DNA of 40,211 nucleotides from an uncultured Bacilli bacterium (GCA_934096605.1 CAKOMI010000007.1:1-40211), one strand, 5' to 3'; shown: positions 1 to 7,464, counted from the first letter of the stretch. Numbers and translations: made by a program. Notes: generated by a model not told the origin, from the letters alone.

Positions 1-2
1 CA

Positions 3-980
3 AAAGAAAATGAGTATAAAAAAATTATTATAAATACAGAAAATGGAAATATTTTTATAAAAATAGATAATAAAAACAAAATTATAGAGTACCAAAATAA
101 TAATATAAAAAGAATAGGTGATAATTTTTTATGGCTTAATGAATCTCTAAATTATATGGAGTTACTAAATGTAGTAGAAGTAGATGACAGATTTTTATAT
201 TTTAATGAATCATTAAATCACTTGAATCTGCCAAATGTGGTAAAAATAGGGGAATATTTTTTAAAACGTAATAGTATATTAACTCAGCTGAACTTGCCAA
301 ATACAGTAGAAATAGGTGATGGCTTTTTAACTTATAATAAATTGCTAACTCAATTATCTTTACCAAATGTCATAGAAATAAATGCTTACTTTTTATGTAA
401 TAATGAATCATTAAATTATTTAGAATTGCCAAAAGTAAAACAAATAGGTGATAATTTTTTATTCTACAACGCTTCACTTACTCAATTATCTTTACCAAAT
501 GTAGTGAAAATAGGAAATAAATTTTTATGTGAAAACAAATCACTAACACAACTATCTTTACCAAAAGCAAAAAAAATAGGCGATTCCTTTTTAAAATTTA
601 ATGAATCGTTAATGCGACTAGCTTTACCAAAAGCAGAAAAAATAAGCGATTCTTTTTTAAAATTTAATGAATCGTTAACACAATTATCTTTACCAGATGT
701 AATAGAAATAGGAAATTATTTTTTATGTGAAAACAAATCACTAACACAATTATCTTTGCCAAATGTGAAAAAAATAGGAGACTCTTTTTTGATTTCTAAT
801 AAACTGCTAACTCAATTAGAATTACCAAATGTAATGGAGATAGGAGACAACTTTTTAGTTTACAATGAATCACTAACGCAATTAACCCTGCCAAAAGTAA
901 AACGAGTAGGAGAACCATTTTTATTTTATAATACCTCTCTAAATCACTTAGAGTTATCAAATGTAAAAGGAAGGGGTTAA
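3..980 (+). CDS. BspA-like leucine-rich-repeat protein, 5' end outside the window
   Basis: The frame is open from the first bases of the window with no start or stop, so this is the C-terminal part of a longer protein. From about position 114 it is built of 13 tandem 22-residue repeats with the pattern I-G-D-x-F-L-x-x-N-x-S-L-T-Q-L-x-L-P-N-V, resembling LRR_5/BspA repeats. In DNA this is a 66-bp periodicity, and some units are nearly identical (for example those around 570-640 and 640-700). Such proteins usually present a solenoid surface for binding. Cell location cannot be judged because the N-terminus is missing; no C-terminal anchor is seen, and the protein stops directly after the last repeat. 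The next gene starts 3 bases later. Confidence 0.85.
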   Translation, partial: KENEYKKIIINTENGNIFIKIDNKNKIIEYQNNNIKRIGDNFLWLNESLNYMELLNVVEVDDRFLYFNESLNHLNLPNVVKIGEYFLKRNSILTQLNLPNTVEIGDGFLTYNKLLTQLSLPNVIEINAYFLCNNESLNYLELPKVKQIGDNFLFYNASLTQLSLPNVVKIGNKFLCENKSLTQLSLPKAKKIGDSFLKFNESLMRLALPKAEKISDSFLKFNESLTQLSLPDVIEIGNYFLCENKSLTQLSLPNVKKIGDSFLISNKLLTQLELPNVMEIGDNFLVYNESLTQLTLPKVKRVGEPFLFYNTSLNHLELSNVKGRG

Positions 981-983
981 TAA

Positions 984-1265
984 ATGAAAAAATTAGTTAT
1001 TAAAGATATTGACCATTATAATTATACGCTACAAGACGATAGAGAGAATAATCATATAATTAATATTGAGTTTTATAATCTTAATACAACAATAGCAATT
1101 GATGATATTCTTTATATGGATGAATCATTATTAAAAGAAAACATGTTAAGTATAGGGTTATTAAATGATCCATGTGGCAAAGATATAAAAAATTCAGAAA
1201 ATAAAGATATTATAGTGCTACAAACAAAGGGGAAGCGTTTTTATTTAAAAAGAATATATGGATAG
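984..1265 (+). CDS. Small hypothetical protein downstream of the LRR gene
   Basis: A 93-residue protein with no family I recognise. It is acidic to neutral, lacks a membrane segment or signal peptide, and has a rather beta-strand-like pattern (I-V-L-Q-T-K-G-K-R-F-Y-L near the C-terminus). The start is supported by the purine-rich GGAAGGGG about 10 bases upstream, inside the end of the LRR gene. The gene follows after only 3 bases, so the two are very likely co-transcribed. Function unknown; the tight coupling suggests a job related to the repeat protein, but that is inference. Confidence 0.7.
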   Translation: MKKLVIKDIDHYNYTLQDDRENNHIINIEFYNLNTTIAIDDILYMDESLLKENMLSIGLLNDPCGKDIKNSENKDIIVLQTKGKRFYLKRIYG

Positions 1266-1308
1266 TGCTTCATTAACCTTACAATATCAGCATGTTGCAT
1301 AAATAAAA

Positions 1309-1340
1309 GGCCTAGTAAATTTACTAGACCAATTTTATTT
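1309..1340. terminator. Bidirectional terminator between convergent genes
   Basis: GGCCTAGTAAA pairs with TTTACTAGACC (11 bp, one mismatch, almost no loop in the drawn form). T-rich tracts lie on both sides (TTTTATTTTTT on the plus strand, TTTTATTT on the minus strand). It serves the plus-strand gene ending at 1265 and the minus-strand kinase ending at 1335. Confidence 0.7.
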
Positions 1341-2876
1341 TTTACGTGTAAGATTTTTTAAGACAAAGACTAAAATGACAGTTGTATCTAAGAAAAATAA
1401 GATTAAATAAAAGAAAAATAATAAACCTTGATAAGTATTTTCGTTGTTACTTGTTAAGACAGTACCAATTATAAAACCTAAATCTAACAAAGCAAGTATT
1501 AAAAGTGTTATTCTTTCATCTTTTTTTCTTTCTAAGGTTTTACTTTCTTTTAGGGGTAAAACAATATTACTATGATTCAAATTTTTATTTAGTTTTAAAA
1601 ATTCTTCTGGTAATCTACTCAAATCTTTACTGTTCTTTATAATGGCAAATAAATTTTCTTCAATTGTTTCTTTATTTAAAATTTCTTTAATAGATAGTTC
1701 ACTTTTTATGGCATCCATCAAGTTTATTTCTGGATAAATATCTTCTAAAACACCTTCAAGTACAATAATACCTCGCATTAAAAGAGTAATATCTTTTGGT
1801 ACCTTAATAGTATAATCTTTTATAATATGTAAAAGTTTGGGAGCAAAAGTACTTATATCTATTTCTGATAAACCAGTAGTTAAGTAGGCGTCCATTAGTC
1901 TTTGCAAGTCACGTTCTAACATTACTTCGTTAACTTCTTTTGTAGTGCCAAATAGCATGACATTGTGGGCAAGGGCTTCGTAGTCTTTAAAAACAATGTT
2001 TGTTACGCAGTCGGTTAATATTTTTTTGTTTTGAGGACTTAAAGTACCCATCATACCGAAATCTAAATATACAATTTTACCATCTTTCACTTTAATATTA
2101 TCAGGGTGTGGGTCAGCGTGATAAAAGCCATCTTGAAGTGCTTGCTTAATATAATTTTTAGACAAAGTAAGAGCTAAAGACTTAAAATCATACCCTAAGT
2201 ATTTTAAAGCACTTACATCGTTTATTTTTGGGGCTTCTATATATTCCATAACTAGTAAATTTTTAGTTGTATACTTTTTATAAACTTTAGGTAATGTTAT
2301 TAATTCTTCATTTTTATTTTTATTATAGAACTTAGTCATATTTTCTTCTTCATGCAAGAAATTCATTTCCTCTTCAGCGCTTTTTAACATTTCATCTAAC
2401 ATGGCAAATATGTCAATGTTAGATGTAATACTGGTAGGTACCAGCTTTAATATCTTTTTTAAAAGAGCAATATCTGTTACCATCATATTTTCCATATTTT
2501 CACGGGCAATTTTTAAAACGACAACCTTGTTATCTAATCTTGCTTTATGAACTTGGGCAATACTAGCCGCACCAATAGGATTAAGACTAATACTAGTAAA
2601 ATCATTTATTTTCATTTTTAGTTCTCTTTTTAATATAGATTTTACTGTATAAGAATCCATTGGTAATACTTGGCTTCTTAACTTTCTTAGTTCATCACAA
2701 TAACTTTTACTTAACATATCTTCGCGATCGGCCATAATCTGACCAAGTTTAATGAAAGTTGGGCCTAACTCTTCACAAGCTCTTCTTAAGTTTTCTGGAT
2801 TTCTTTTTGTTAATAATTGATATTTTTTTAATACTTTAAATATTTCTTTTGATCTTTTAACACTTTGTTTTTCCAT
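1335..2876 (-). CDS. ABC1/AarF/UbiB-family atypical protein kinase
   Basis: A 513-residue protein of the ADCK/UbiB family. Visible motifs: the family-specific KxGQ (F-I-K-L-G-Q near residue 43), the A-rich loop (G-A-A-S-I-A-Q-V-H), the lysine in V-V-V-L-K, the catalytic H-A-D-P-H-P-D-N, the metal-binding D-F-G, and two hydrophobic C-terminal segments that would anchor it in the membrane. Family members support isoprenoid lipid or quinone metabolism; the substrate here is unknown. A start 20 codons upstream is possible, but a TGCTATAAT extended -10 element lies inside that extension. The ATG at 2876 has GGTGAT just upstream, so I use it. The gene is divergent from spoVIF. Confidence 0.88.
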   Translation of the reverse strand: MEKQSVKRSKEIFKVLKKYQLLTKRNPENLRRACEELGPTFIKLGQIMADREDMLSKSYCDELRKLRSQVLPMDSYTVKSILKRELKMKINDFTSISLNPIGAASIAQVHKARLDNKVVVLKIARENMENMMVTDIALLKKILKLVPTSITSNIDIFAMLDEMLKSAEEEMNFLHEEENMTKFYNKNKNEELITLPKVYKKYTTKNLLVMEYIEAPKINDVSALKYLGYDFKSLALTLSKNYIKQALQDGFYHADPHPDNIKVKDGKIVYLDFGMMGTLSPQNKKILTDCVTNIVFKDYEALAHNVMLFGTTKEVNEVMLERDLQRLMDAYLTTGLSEIDISTFAPKLLHIIKDYTIKVPKDITLLMRGIIVLEGVLEDIYPEINLMDAIKSELSIKEILNKETIEENLFAIIKNSKDLSRLPEEFLKLNKNLNHSNIVLPLKESKTLERKKDERITLLILALLDLGFIIGTVLTSNNENTYQGLLFFFYLILFFLDTTVILVFVLKNLTRKK

Positions 2877-2895
2877 ATCATCACCTATTATATTA

Positions 2896-2904
2896 ATTAT
2901 AGCA
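2896..2904 (-). promoter_or_regulatory. Extended -10 promoter for the UbiB-like kinase
   Basis: On the minus strand this reads TGC-TATAAT, an extended -10 element about 20 bases before the chosen ATG at 2876. It lies within the longer alternative reading frame and so argues against the upstream start. No good -35 box is present, as is common for extended -10 promoters. Confidence 0.55.
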
Positions 2905-2934
2905 TACGTCAGGTGTAAAAAAATAACTTTTTTC

Positions 2935-2943
2935 ATAAACTAT
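2935..2943 (+). promoter_or_regulatory. Possible late-sporulation -10 box upstream of spoVIF
   Basis: CATAAACTA fits the sigma-K type -10 consensus CATAnnnTA, and less well the sigma-E one. It lies 18 bases before the spoVIF start. The identical 9-mer occurs at 17973-17981 before the YjcZ-type genes. I see no convincing -35 AC motif at the right distance here, so the call rests on the -10 and on context. Confidence 0.35.
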
Positions 2944-2960
2944 GTTAAGGAGTGGTAAAA

Positions 2961-3203
2961 ATGGAATTCCAAGATAGTTTTTTTAAAAAAGTTGAAAAGA
3001 AAACTAAGGTAGATAAAGATACGATTTTAGCATTAGCTAAACAGTTACAGGATGGTAATATGAAAGATGAGGATACTTTAAGGAGTGTTATTGGGACTCT
3101 TTGTAAAATAACTGGTAAAAGTGTAAGTAAGGAAAGAGAAGATAAAATTATTGAAACAATTGTTAATGATAAAGTGCCTAAAGGGGTAGATAAAATGTTT
3201 TAA
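2961..3203 (+). CDS. spoVIF: Stage VI sporulation protein F-like (SpoVIF)
   Basis: An 80-residue protein matching the SpoVIF family pattern as I know it: F-F-K-K-V-E-K-K-T at the N-terminus, then a helical L-A-x-x-L-Q-D-x-N-x-K-D-E motif, the segment G-K-S-V-S-K-E-R-E-D-K-I, and N-D-K-V-P-K-G near the end. In Bacillus this protein is needed for late spore coat assembly and acts in the mother cell. A GTG start 9 bases upstream is possible, but it sits inside the ribosome binding site AAGGAG (2947-2952), so the ATG at 2961 is chosen. spoIVA follows, which supports a sporulation role. Confidence 0.75.
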   Translation: MEFQDSFFKKVEKKTKVDKDTILALAKQLQDGNMKDEDTLRSVIGTLCKITGKSVSKEREDKIIETIVNDKVPKGVDKMF

Positions 3204-3215
3204 TATCCTTTTTAG

Positions 3216-3247
3216 CATAAAATCAAAACACTAACATATAGTGTTTT
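3216..3247 (+). promoter_or_regulatory. CATAAAAT box and perfect hairpin directly before spoIVA
   Basis: CATAAAAT (3216-3223) resembles the sigma-E -10 box (CATAcAnT). It is followed at once by a perfect 9-bp stem, AAAACACTA / TAGTGTTTT (3225-3233 and 3239-3247) with a 5-base loop, which ends 1 base before the AGG of the spoIVA ribosome binding site. There is no T-run after the stem, so it is not a standard terminator. It could be a weak terminator of spoVIF or a leader structure affecting spoIVA translation. Confidence 0.4.
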
Positions 3248-3258
3248 AGGTGATTTAT

Positions 3259-4737
3259 ATGGATAAGAAAGAATTATTAAGCTCTATCGCGGCCCGTGGT
3301 AATGGCGAGATTTATTTGGGAGTAGTAGGATCAGTTAGAACTGGTAAAAGTACTTTTATCAAACGTTTTATTGAAAACTTAGTTGTACCAAATATTCATG
3401 ATGAATATGAGAAAAAAAGATGCTTAGATGAAATACCACAAAGTGCGCAAGGAAAAACAATTATGACAACTGAGCCTAAATTTGTTCCTAGTAATGGGGC
3501 TCATATTGCAGTAGATGAATTTGAAACAAATATAAAATTAGTTGATTGTGTAGGTTTTGTTATCCCAAACTCTTTAGGATATCAAGATCAAGATGGTAAT
3601 CCAAGAATGGTTAATACACCTTGGTTTAGTGAACCAATCCCTTTTGTGGAGGCAGCAGAAATAGGTACAGAAAAAGTAATAAAAGATCACAGTACAATTG
3701 GTATTGTTATAACAACTGATGGATCTTTTGGTGAACTTAAAAGAGAAGACTATTTAGATGCTGAAGAAAAAGTAATAACAGAGTTAATGCAAATAGGTAA
3801 ACCATTTATTATAGTTTTAAATAGTAGTAAACCAGATTCAACAGAAACAAGAAACCTTGCAAGCTCTTTAAAAGAGACATATCAAGTACCAGTAATGCCT
3901 TTAAACGTAGAAAATATGAATGAACTTGAAATTTTAGATATTTTAAAAGAAGCTTTATATGAGTTTCCGATTTTAGATATTGAGGTTTCGATTCCAGAGT
4001 GGGTTTCAGTTTTACCAAATACCCATGAAGTAAAAAAACATTTCTTAAGTAAAATTAAAGAAAGTGTTACTAATGTTTCTAAAGTCCGGGATGCTGATGA
4101 AATAATTAATCATTTTTTAGATTCAGAAATTATTACTAAAGCTTATATTAGTGAACTCGATACGTCAAGAGGAATAGTAAGACTTAAATTAGAGACTAGT
4201 GATGAGTTATATCAAAATGTTTTAGAAAGTTTTATCGGTAGTGAGGCTAATACTAAAGCTGGTTTATTAAAGGTCTTTGCTTCCTATGCTGAAGGTAAAG
4301 AAGAAATGGATTCAATTAAAGATGCTTTAAAAATGGCTAAGAGTACTGGTTATGGTATAGTTTATCCGACTCTTAGAGATATGAAATTAGATACACCAGA
4401 AATTATTAAACAAGGTAATAGATATGGGGTTAAATTGAGGGCTAAAGCAAGTTCGATTCATTTAATGAAAGTAGATGTAGAAAGTACATTTGAACCAATA
4501 ATTGGTAGTGAATTACAAAGTAAAGAATTAATAAATTATATTATGAAAGATTATGAGACAGATCCATCTAGTATTTGGAAAAGTGAGATATTTGGAAGAA
4601 GCCTAGACGTTATAGTAAAAGAAGGTATACAAGCTAAGTTATCTATTATGCCAGAAAATACACGTTATAAATTAAGTCAAACAGTAACAAAGATAGTTAA
4701 TAAGGGTTCTAGTAACTTAATTGCGATAGTTATATAA
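3259..4737 (+). CDS. spoIVA: Stage IV sporulation protein A, spore coat ATPase
   Basis: 492 residues, the same length as Bacillus subtilis SpoIVA. The N-terminal Walker A is G-S-V-R-T-G-K-S-T (residues 24-32), preceded by the typical R-G-N-G-E-I-Y-L-G-V-V-G. The middle holds V-D-C-V-G-F and the segment I-P-E-W-V. SpoIVA hydrolyses ATP to polymerise on the outer forespore membrane and forms the basement layer of the coat. A GTG at 3250 is part of the AGGTGATTT binding site, so the ATG at 3259 is used. It lies right after spoVIF; regulation by the mother-cell factor sigma-E is known in Bacillus and a matching box is seen here. Confidence 0.95.
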   Translation: MDKKELLSSIAARGNGEIYLGVVGSVRTGKSTFIKRFIENLVVPNIHDEYEKKRCLDEIPQSAQGKTIMTTEPKFVPSNGAHIAVDEFETNIKLVDCVGFVIPNSLGYQDQDGNPRMVNTPWFSEPIPFVEAAEIGTEKVIKDHSTIGIVITTDGSFGELKREDYLDAEEKVITELMQIGKPFIIVLNSSKPDSTETRNLASSLKETYQVPVMPLNVENMNELEILDILKEALYEFPILDIEVSIPEWVSVLPNTHEVKKHFLSKIKESVTNVSKVRDADEIINHFLDSEIITKAYISELDTSRGIVRLKLETSDELYQNVLESFIGSEANTKAGLLKVFASYAEGKEEMDSIKDALKMAKSTGYGIVYPTLRDMKLDTPEIIKQGNRYGVKLRAKASSIHLMKVDVESTFEPIIGSELQSKELINYIMKDYETDPSSIWKSEIFGRSLDVIVKEGIQAKLSIMPENTRYKLSQTVTKIVNKGSSNLIAIVI

Positions 4738-4766
4738 AAGTTATTCCAGTACACTGGAATAACTTT
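4737..4766 (+). terminator. Perfect 13-bp inverted repeat after spoIVA
   Basis: AAAGTTATTCCAG (4737-4749) pairs perfectly with CTGGAATAACTTT (4754-4766) around a 4-base loop, beginning at the last base of the spoIVA stop codon. No T-run follows, so termination may be weak or the structure may protect the mRNA end. Confidence 0.55.
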
Positions 4767-4827
4767 ACGATAGTAAAATGATTGCCTATAATTGTCAACT
4801 AATGGTCAAGTAATAACTAAAAAAAAG

Positions 4828-4854
4828 AAAAAAGCCTTTAAAAGTGCTTTTTTT
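4828..4854 (+). terminator. Second terminator upstream of hup
   Basis: AAAAAAGC (4828-4835) pairs with GCTTTTTTT (4846-4854) around CTTTAAAAGT. The stem is U-rich on its 3' side, as in intrinsic terminators, and separates spoIVA from the HU gene. Confidence 0.6.
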
Positions 4855-4891
4855 CTTGCATTTACCTAAGTTTTTTGTTAAATTTTAACAT

Positions 4892-4910
4892 GTAAGGATA
4901 AACACCTTAC
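4892..4910 (+). repeat. Short inverted repeat before the HU gene
   Basis: GTAAGG (4892-4897) and CCTTAC (4905-4910) form a 6-bp inverted repeat ending about 10 bases before the ribosome binding site of hup. It may be an operator or a leader hairpin. A TTAACA / TACTAA pair with 17-base spacing overlaps it and could be the promoter, but it would give almost no leader. Confidence 0.3.
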
Positions 4911-4936
4911 TAAATTTGAAAGGAAGGTCTATTAAT

Positions 4937-5209
4937 ATGACAAAACAAGGTTTAATTGATTATGTAGCTGAAAAAGCTGAAATGAGTAAAGCAGAAGCTG
5001 GACGTGCATTAGATGCTGTATTAGAAGGTATCCAAGCTGGATTAAAAGAAAGTGGTGAAGTAAGTTTCACTGGATTTGGTAAATTTTCTGTAAAAGAAAG
5101 ACCAGCAAGAGAAGGTATTAATCCTGCTACAAAAGAAAAAATTACAATTGCTGCTAAAAATGCTGTAGTATTTAAAGCTGGTAGCAAATTAAAAGATTCT
5201 GTTCAATAA
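4937..5209 (+). CDS. hup: DNA-binding protein HU
   Basis: 90 residues, the standard HU length. The N-terminal dimerisation helices are followed by G-F-G-K-F-S-V-K-E-R, the flexible arm with the intercalating proline (R-E-G-I-N-P-A-T), and the C-terminal A-K-N-A-V-V-F-K-A-G-S-K-L-K. HU binds and bends DNA without strong sequence preference and compacts the nucleoid. A TTG at 4916 is possible, but AAAGGAAGG (4919-4927) is clearly the ribosome binding site for the ATG at 4937. It is a single-gene unit flanked by terminators. Confidence 0.95.
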   Translation: MTKQGLIDYVAEKAEMSKAEAGRALDAVLEGIQAGLKESGEVSFTGFGKFSVKERPAREGINPATKEKITIAAKNAVVFKAGSKLKDSVQ

Positions 5210-5218
5210 TAAAAAAAG

Positions 5219-5245
5219 AAACTAACGATAAAAGTTAGTTTTTTT
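5219..5245 (+). terminator. Intrinsic terminator of hup
   Basis: AAACTAAC (5219-5226), a 7-base loop, and GTTAGTTT (5234-5241) followed by more T. A good rho-independent terminator 9 bases after the stop codon. Confidence 0.8.
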
Positions 5246-5300
5246 GATTGAATAAAGTATAATTTAATGCTACAATTTTATTGTAGAAAAGAGGTTAAAT

Positions 5301-7052
5301 ATGAAAGATAAGAAAACAATTATGATAGCAGTAGTAATTTTATTATTAGCTATTGTAGCAACTGTTGGTGCTAGTTATGCGTACTTTGCTACAACAACAA
5401 AAACAACAGGTAATGATAAGAACTTAAATATTGTAACAGAAGATTTAGGTAACATTAAGTGGGAAGGAACAAAAGTCTACACAAGCGGTGACTTATTACC
5501 AGGTGAATGTGGCATCCAAACATTTACAATTGAAAAGAATAGTGCATCTGGAAAAGGAATATATGAAATAGACTTAAAAGGAATACTTGATGAGGCTTTT
5601 GGTAGTGATGTTGAAATAACTCTATATAAATCAACAGATACAACTACTAATAATGTTACTATTAAAGAGGGAAGTAGTACTATCAGTGGTGACACAACAA
5701 AGCAATACTATAAAGAAGATAGTGTAGTCTTAAATGGTACACCAGAGAAAGTATATGGAACAAAGGCTTTACAAAATAAAGATCAAATTATACTAGAGCA
5801 AGCAGACTTTGATAATAGTACATTATCTAAAACTACATATTACTTAGTATATTGCTATAAGAATGCTGATACAGCTCAAGATGCTCAACAAGGCAAAAGC
5901 TTTAGTGGGGAAATAAGTGTTAAGTTAATACTTGAAAAAACAGCTCCTGAAATAATAGGAGAGAAAGTAACAGACGCAGTTACTATGTTAGCTAATTATG
6001 ATACAACAAACTTAGCAGTAGATGATTATGGTAACACAAGATATATAGGAAAAAGTCCAAATAATTATGTTAGAGTAGAAGGAGAAGAATATACAAATGA
6101 CGTATATTTTGGCTATTATAGTACAACCTCAGCATTATATAAAGAATATTCTAGTTTAGAAGAATGCACTAATGCCAGTTCTTATAAATATAATTGTAAA
6201 GTTGGAATAGCAAAAGGCACACCAATTTTATGGCGCATCATTGGTACAATGAAAGATGTGGATGATGGCACAGGAAAAAAAGAAACAAGAGTAAAATTAA
6301 TAAGAGCTAGCTCTATAGGTGGTTATTCATGGGACACAAGTGAATCTAGTGTTAATAGCGGTTGGGGAGTAAATGAATGGAGCCAAGCTGACTTAATGAA
6401 GCTACTAAACCCTGGTTATGAAAGTGAATCAGTTGGTGGATCATTATACTGGAATAGTGGTTCAGGCACATGTTATGATTATAACAATAATAGTACAGGA
6501 AGTTGTGATTTCACAAGTACAGGTATAAAAGAAAAATTAAAAACATTAATAAGTGATGCCGTATGGAATACAGGAGCATCAACAACTGATGCTCAAATAG
6601 CAAGTAAATTTTACACAGAAGAACGAGGAACTAGAAATGGCAAAATATGTTCAAGTGGTAACTATTGTAATGATACAGTAGAAAGAACAACAACATGGAC
6701 AGGAAAAGTAGGCTTAATGTATCCAAGTGATTATGGCTATGCCACAAGTGGCGGCAGTACAACAGACCGAGCAACATGTTTAAATACATATTTAAATAGT
6801 TGGCGTAGCAGTAGTGTAAGTGATTGCAAAAATAATGACTGGTTATATAATAGCAGTAGCGCTCAATGGACAATTTTGCCGTATGCGTTCTCTTCCAATG
6901 CGGACAGTGCGTTCTATGTGGACAGCCCCGGCCTCGTCAACGAAAGCTTCGTGTGCTACGGTTATGGGGTTCGGCCTGTCGTTTATCTGACATCGAATGT
7001 GGGAGTACAAAGTGGAGATGGCAGCAGTGGTAATCCATTCATCCTTAGTTAG
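5301..7052 (+). CDS. Secreted surface protein, likely diversity-generating retroelement target
   Basis: 583 residues. The N-terminus is a signal segment of the SipW-dependent type (hydrophobic stretch then G-A-S-Y-A-Y-F at about residues 23-29). About residues 40-220 look like a TasA/camelysin-type beta domain. The rest resembles the DUF6273-like fold that often carries DGR variable regions: W-R-I-I-G-T, then G-L-M-Y-P-S-D-Y-G-Y-A, then W-T-I-L-P, and the end G-V-R-P-V-V-Y-L with G-D-G-S-S-G-N-P-F. The codons from about 6879 to 7000 are GC-rich, unlike the rest of the gene. The role is probably ligand or host-surface binding. It is preceded by AAAGAGG and followed by two GC-rich hairpins. Confidence 0.8.
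   Translation: MKDKKTIMIAVVILLLAIVATVGASYAYFATTTKTTGNDKNLNIVTEDLGNIKWEGTKVYTSGDLLPGECGIQTFTIEKNSASGKGIYEIDLKGILDEAFGSDVEITLYKSTDTTTNNVTIKEGSSTISGDTTKQYYKEDSVVLNGTPEKVYGTKALQNKDQIILEQADFDNSTLSKTTYYLVYCYKNADTAQDAQQGKSFSGEISVKLILEKTAPEIIGEKVTDAVTMLANYDTTNLAVDDYGNTRYIGKSPNNYVRVEGEEYTNDVYFGYYSTTSALYKEYSSLEECTNASSYKYNCKVGIAKGTPILWRIIGTMKDVDDGTGKKETRVKLIRASSIGGYSWDTSESSVNSGWGVNEWSQADLMKLLNPGYESESVGGSLYWNSGSGTCYDYNNNSTGSCDFTSTGIKEKLKTLISDAVWNTGASTTDAQIASKFYTEERGTRNGKICSSGNYCNDTVERTTTWTGKVGLMYPSDYGYATSGGSTTDRATCLNTYLNSWRSSSVSDCKNNDWLYNSSSAQWTILPYAFSSNADSAFYVDSPGLVNESFVCYGYGVRPVVYLTSNVGVQSGDGSSGNPFILS
6867..7000 (+). other. Putative DGR variable region (VR) at the 3' end of the surface protein gene
   Basis: By my count positions 6879-7000 contain 66 G+C of 122 (54%) and only 20 A (16%), inside a gene that is otherwise about one-third G+C and A-rich. 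The encoded peptide runs from W-T-I-L-P to G-V-R-P-V-V-Y-L, the frame that in known DGR targets of gut Firmicutes brackets a run of Asn-rich template codons. Here those places hold varied residues (Y, A, F, S, D, V, L, C, E, G). Loss of A and gain of other bases is what adenine-specific mutagenesis would leave. The A-poor 3' part (about 6965-6985) would be the initiation-of-homing (IMH) segment. No template repeat is in this window. Confidence 0.55.
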
Positions 7053-7065
7053 GGCGTACTAAAAC

Positions 7066-7095
7066 CCTCGCTGGCGGGAGTATATCCGCCCGAGG
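7066..7095 (+). repeat. GC-rich hairpin after the variable region
   Basis: CCTCG-GGCGG (with a 2-base bulge) pairs with CCGCC-CGAGG around the loop GAGTATAT. It begins 14 bases after the stop codon. GC-rich hairpins downstream of the VR are a known aid to DGR homing; it could also be a terminator, but no T-run follows. Confidence 0.6.
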
Positions 7096-7099
7096 ATGC

Positions 7100-7118
7100 C
7101 CCTAGGCGAAGCCTAGGG
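7100..7118 (+). repeat. Second GC-rich hairpin, perfect 8-bp stem
   Basis: CCCTAGGC, loop GAA, GCCTAGGG. It lies 4 bases after the first hairpin. No T-run follows it on the plus strand; the next 12 bases are GTTCAAATTTAA. Confidence 0.6.
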
Positions 7119-7152
7119 TAGTTCAAATTTAAAAAAAGAAAGAAAATAGATT

Positions 7153-7464
7153 ATGAGTTTAAAAAGTAGATATACTTTTATAAAGAAATACTATCCTAAC
7201 CATCTTTTTGTCTTTGTAACAAATAAAGACTATAAATACTATGGGGTAGATAAAAGAATAATAGAAAATTTTTGTAAAAGTAAAAATGTCTTTAAATGGT
7301 TACAAAAGAAACAAATAAATTATTTGGTTATTGATAATACCAAAATTATTGATTCATTTGAAAGTAGTGATTTATGTATGAAAAATACTATTATCAAAGT
7401 ATTCTTTGTGATATATTGGGTAAGAGAGATTGGGAGGATTTGCCTCCCAAAAATTTTTACTTAG
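7153..7464 (+). CDS. MutS-domain-I-like small protein (possible DGR accessory MSL), probably frameshifted
   Basis: 103 codons. The first 65 or so residues resemble the N-terminal mismatch-recognition domain of MutS: Y-x-x-I-K-K-Y-Y-P-N-H-L-F-V-F-V, then Y-Y-G-V-D, then W-L-Q-K-K-x-I-N-Y-L-V-I-D. A MutS-like accessory (MSL) is a described DGR partner, and the position just after the VR and hairpins fits. The last part (V-I-Y-W-V-R-E-I-G-R) runs through a terminator stem and looks non-native. Another frame from about 7374 to 7469 gives a more protein-like end (M-Y-E-K-Y-Y-Q-S-I-L-C-D-I-L-G-K), so a frameshift near 7374 is likely. The ribosome binding site is weak (AAAGAAAGAAAA). Confidence 0.45.
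   Translation: MSLKSRYTFIKKYYPNHLFVFVTNKDYKYYGVDKRIIENFCKSKNVFKWLQKKQINYLVIDNTKIIDSFESSDLCMKNTIIKVFFVIYWVREIGRICLPKIFT
7430..7458 (+). terminator. Intrinsic terminator at the end of the MSL-like gene
   Basis: TTGGGAGG (7430-7437), loop ATTTG, CCTCCCAA (7443-7450), then AAATTTTT. A strong 8-bp stem that overlaps the 3' end of the preceding reading frame. Confidence 0.75.

Noticed and set aside
114..971. CRISPR-like array from the regular repeats at the window start
   Set aside because: The 66-bp period is in frame, encodes leucine-rich repeats, and has no constant-repeat/variable-spacer pattern.
4960..5187. Minus-strand frame opposite hup
   Set aside because: It is the mirror of a highly conserved HU gene and has no binding site.
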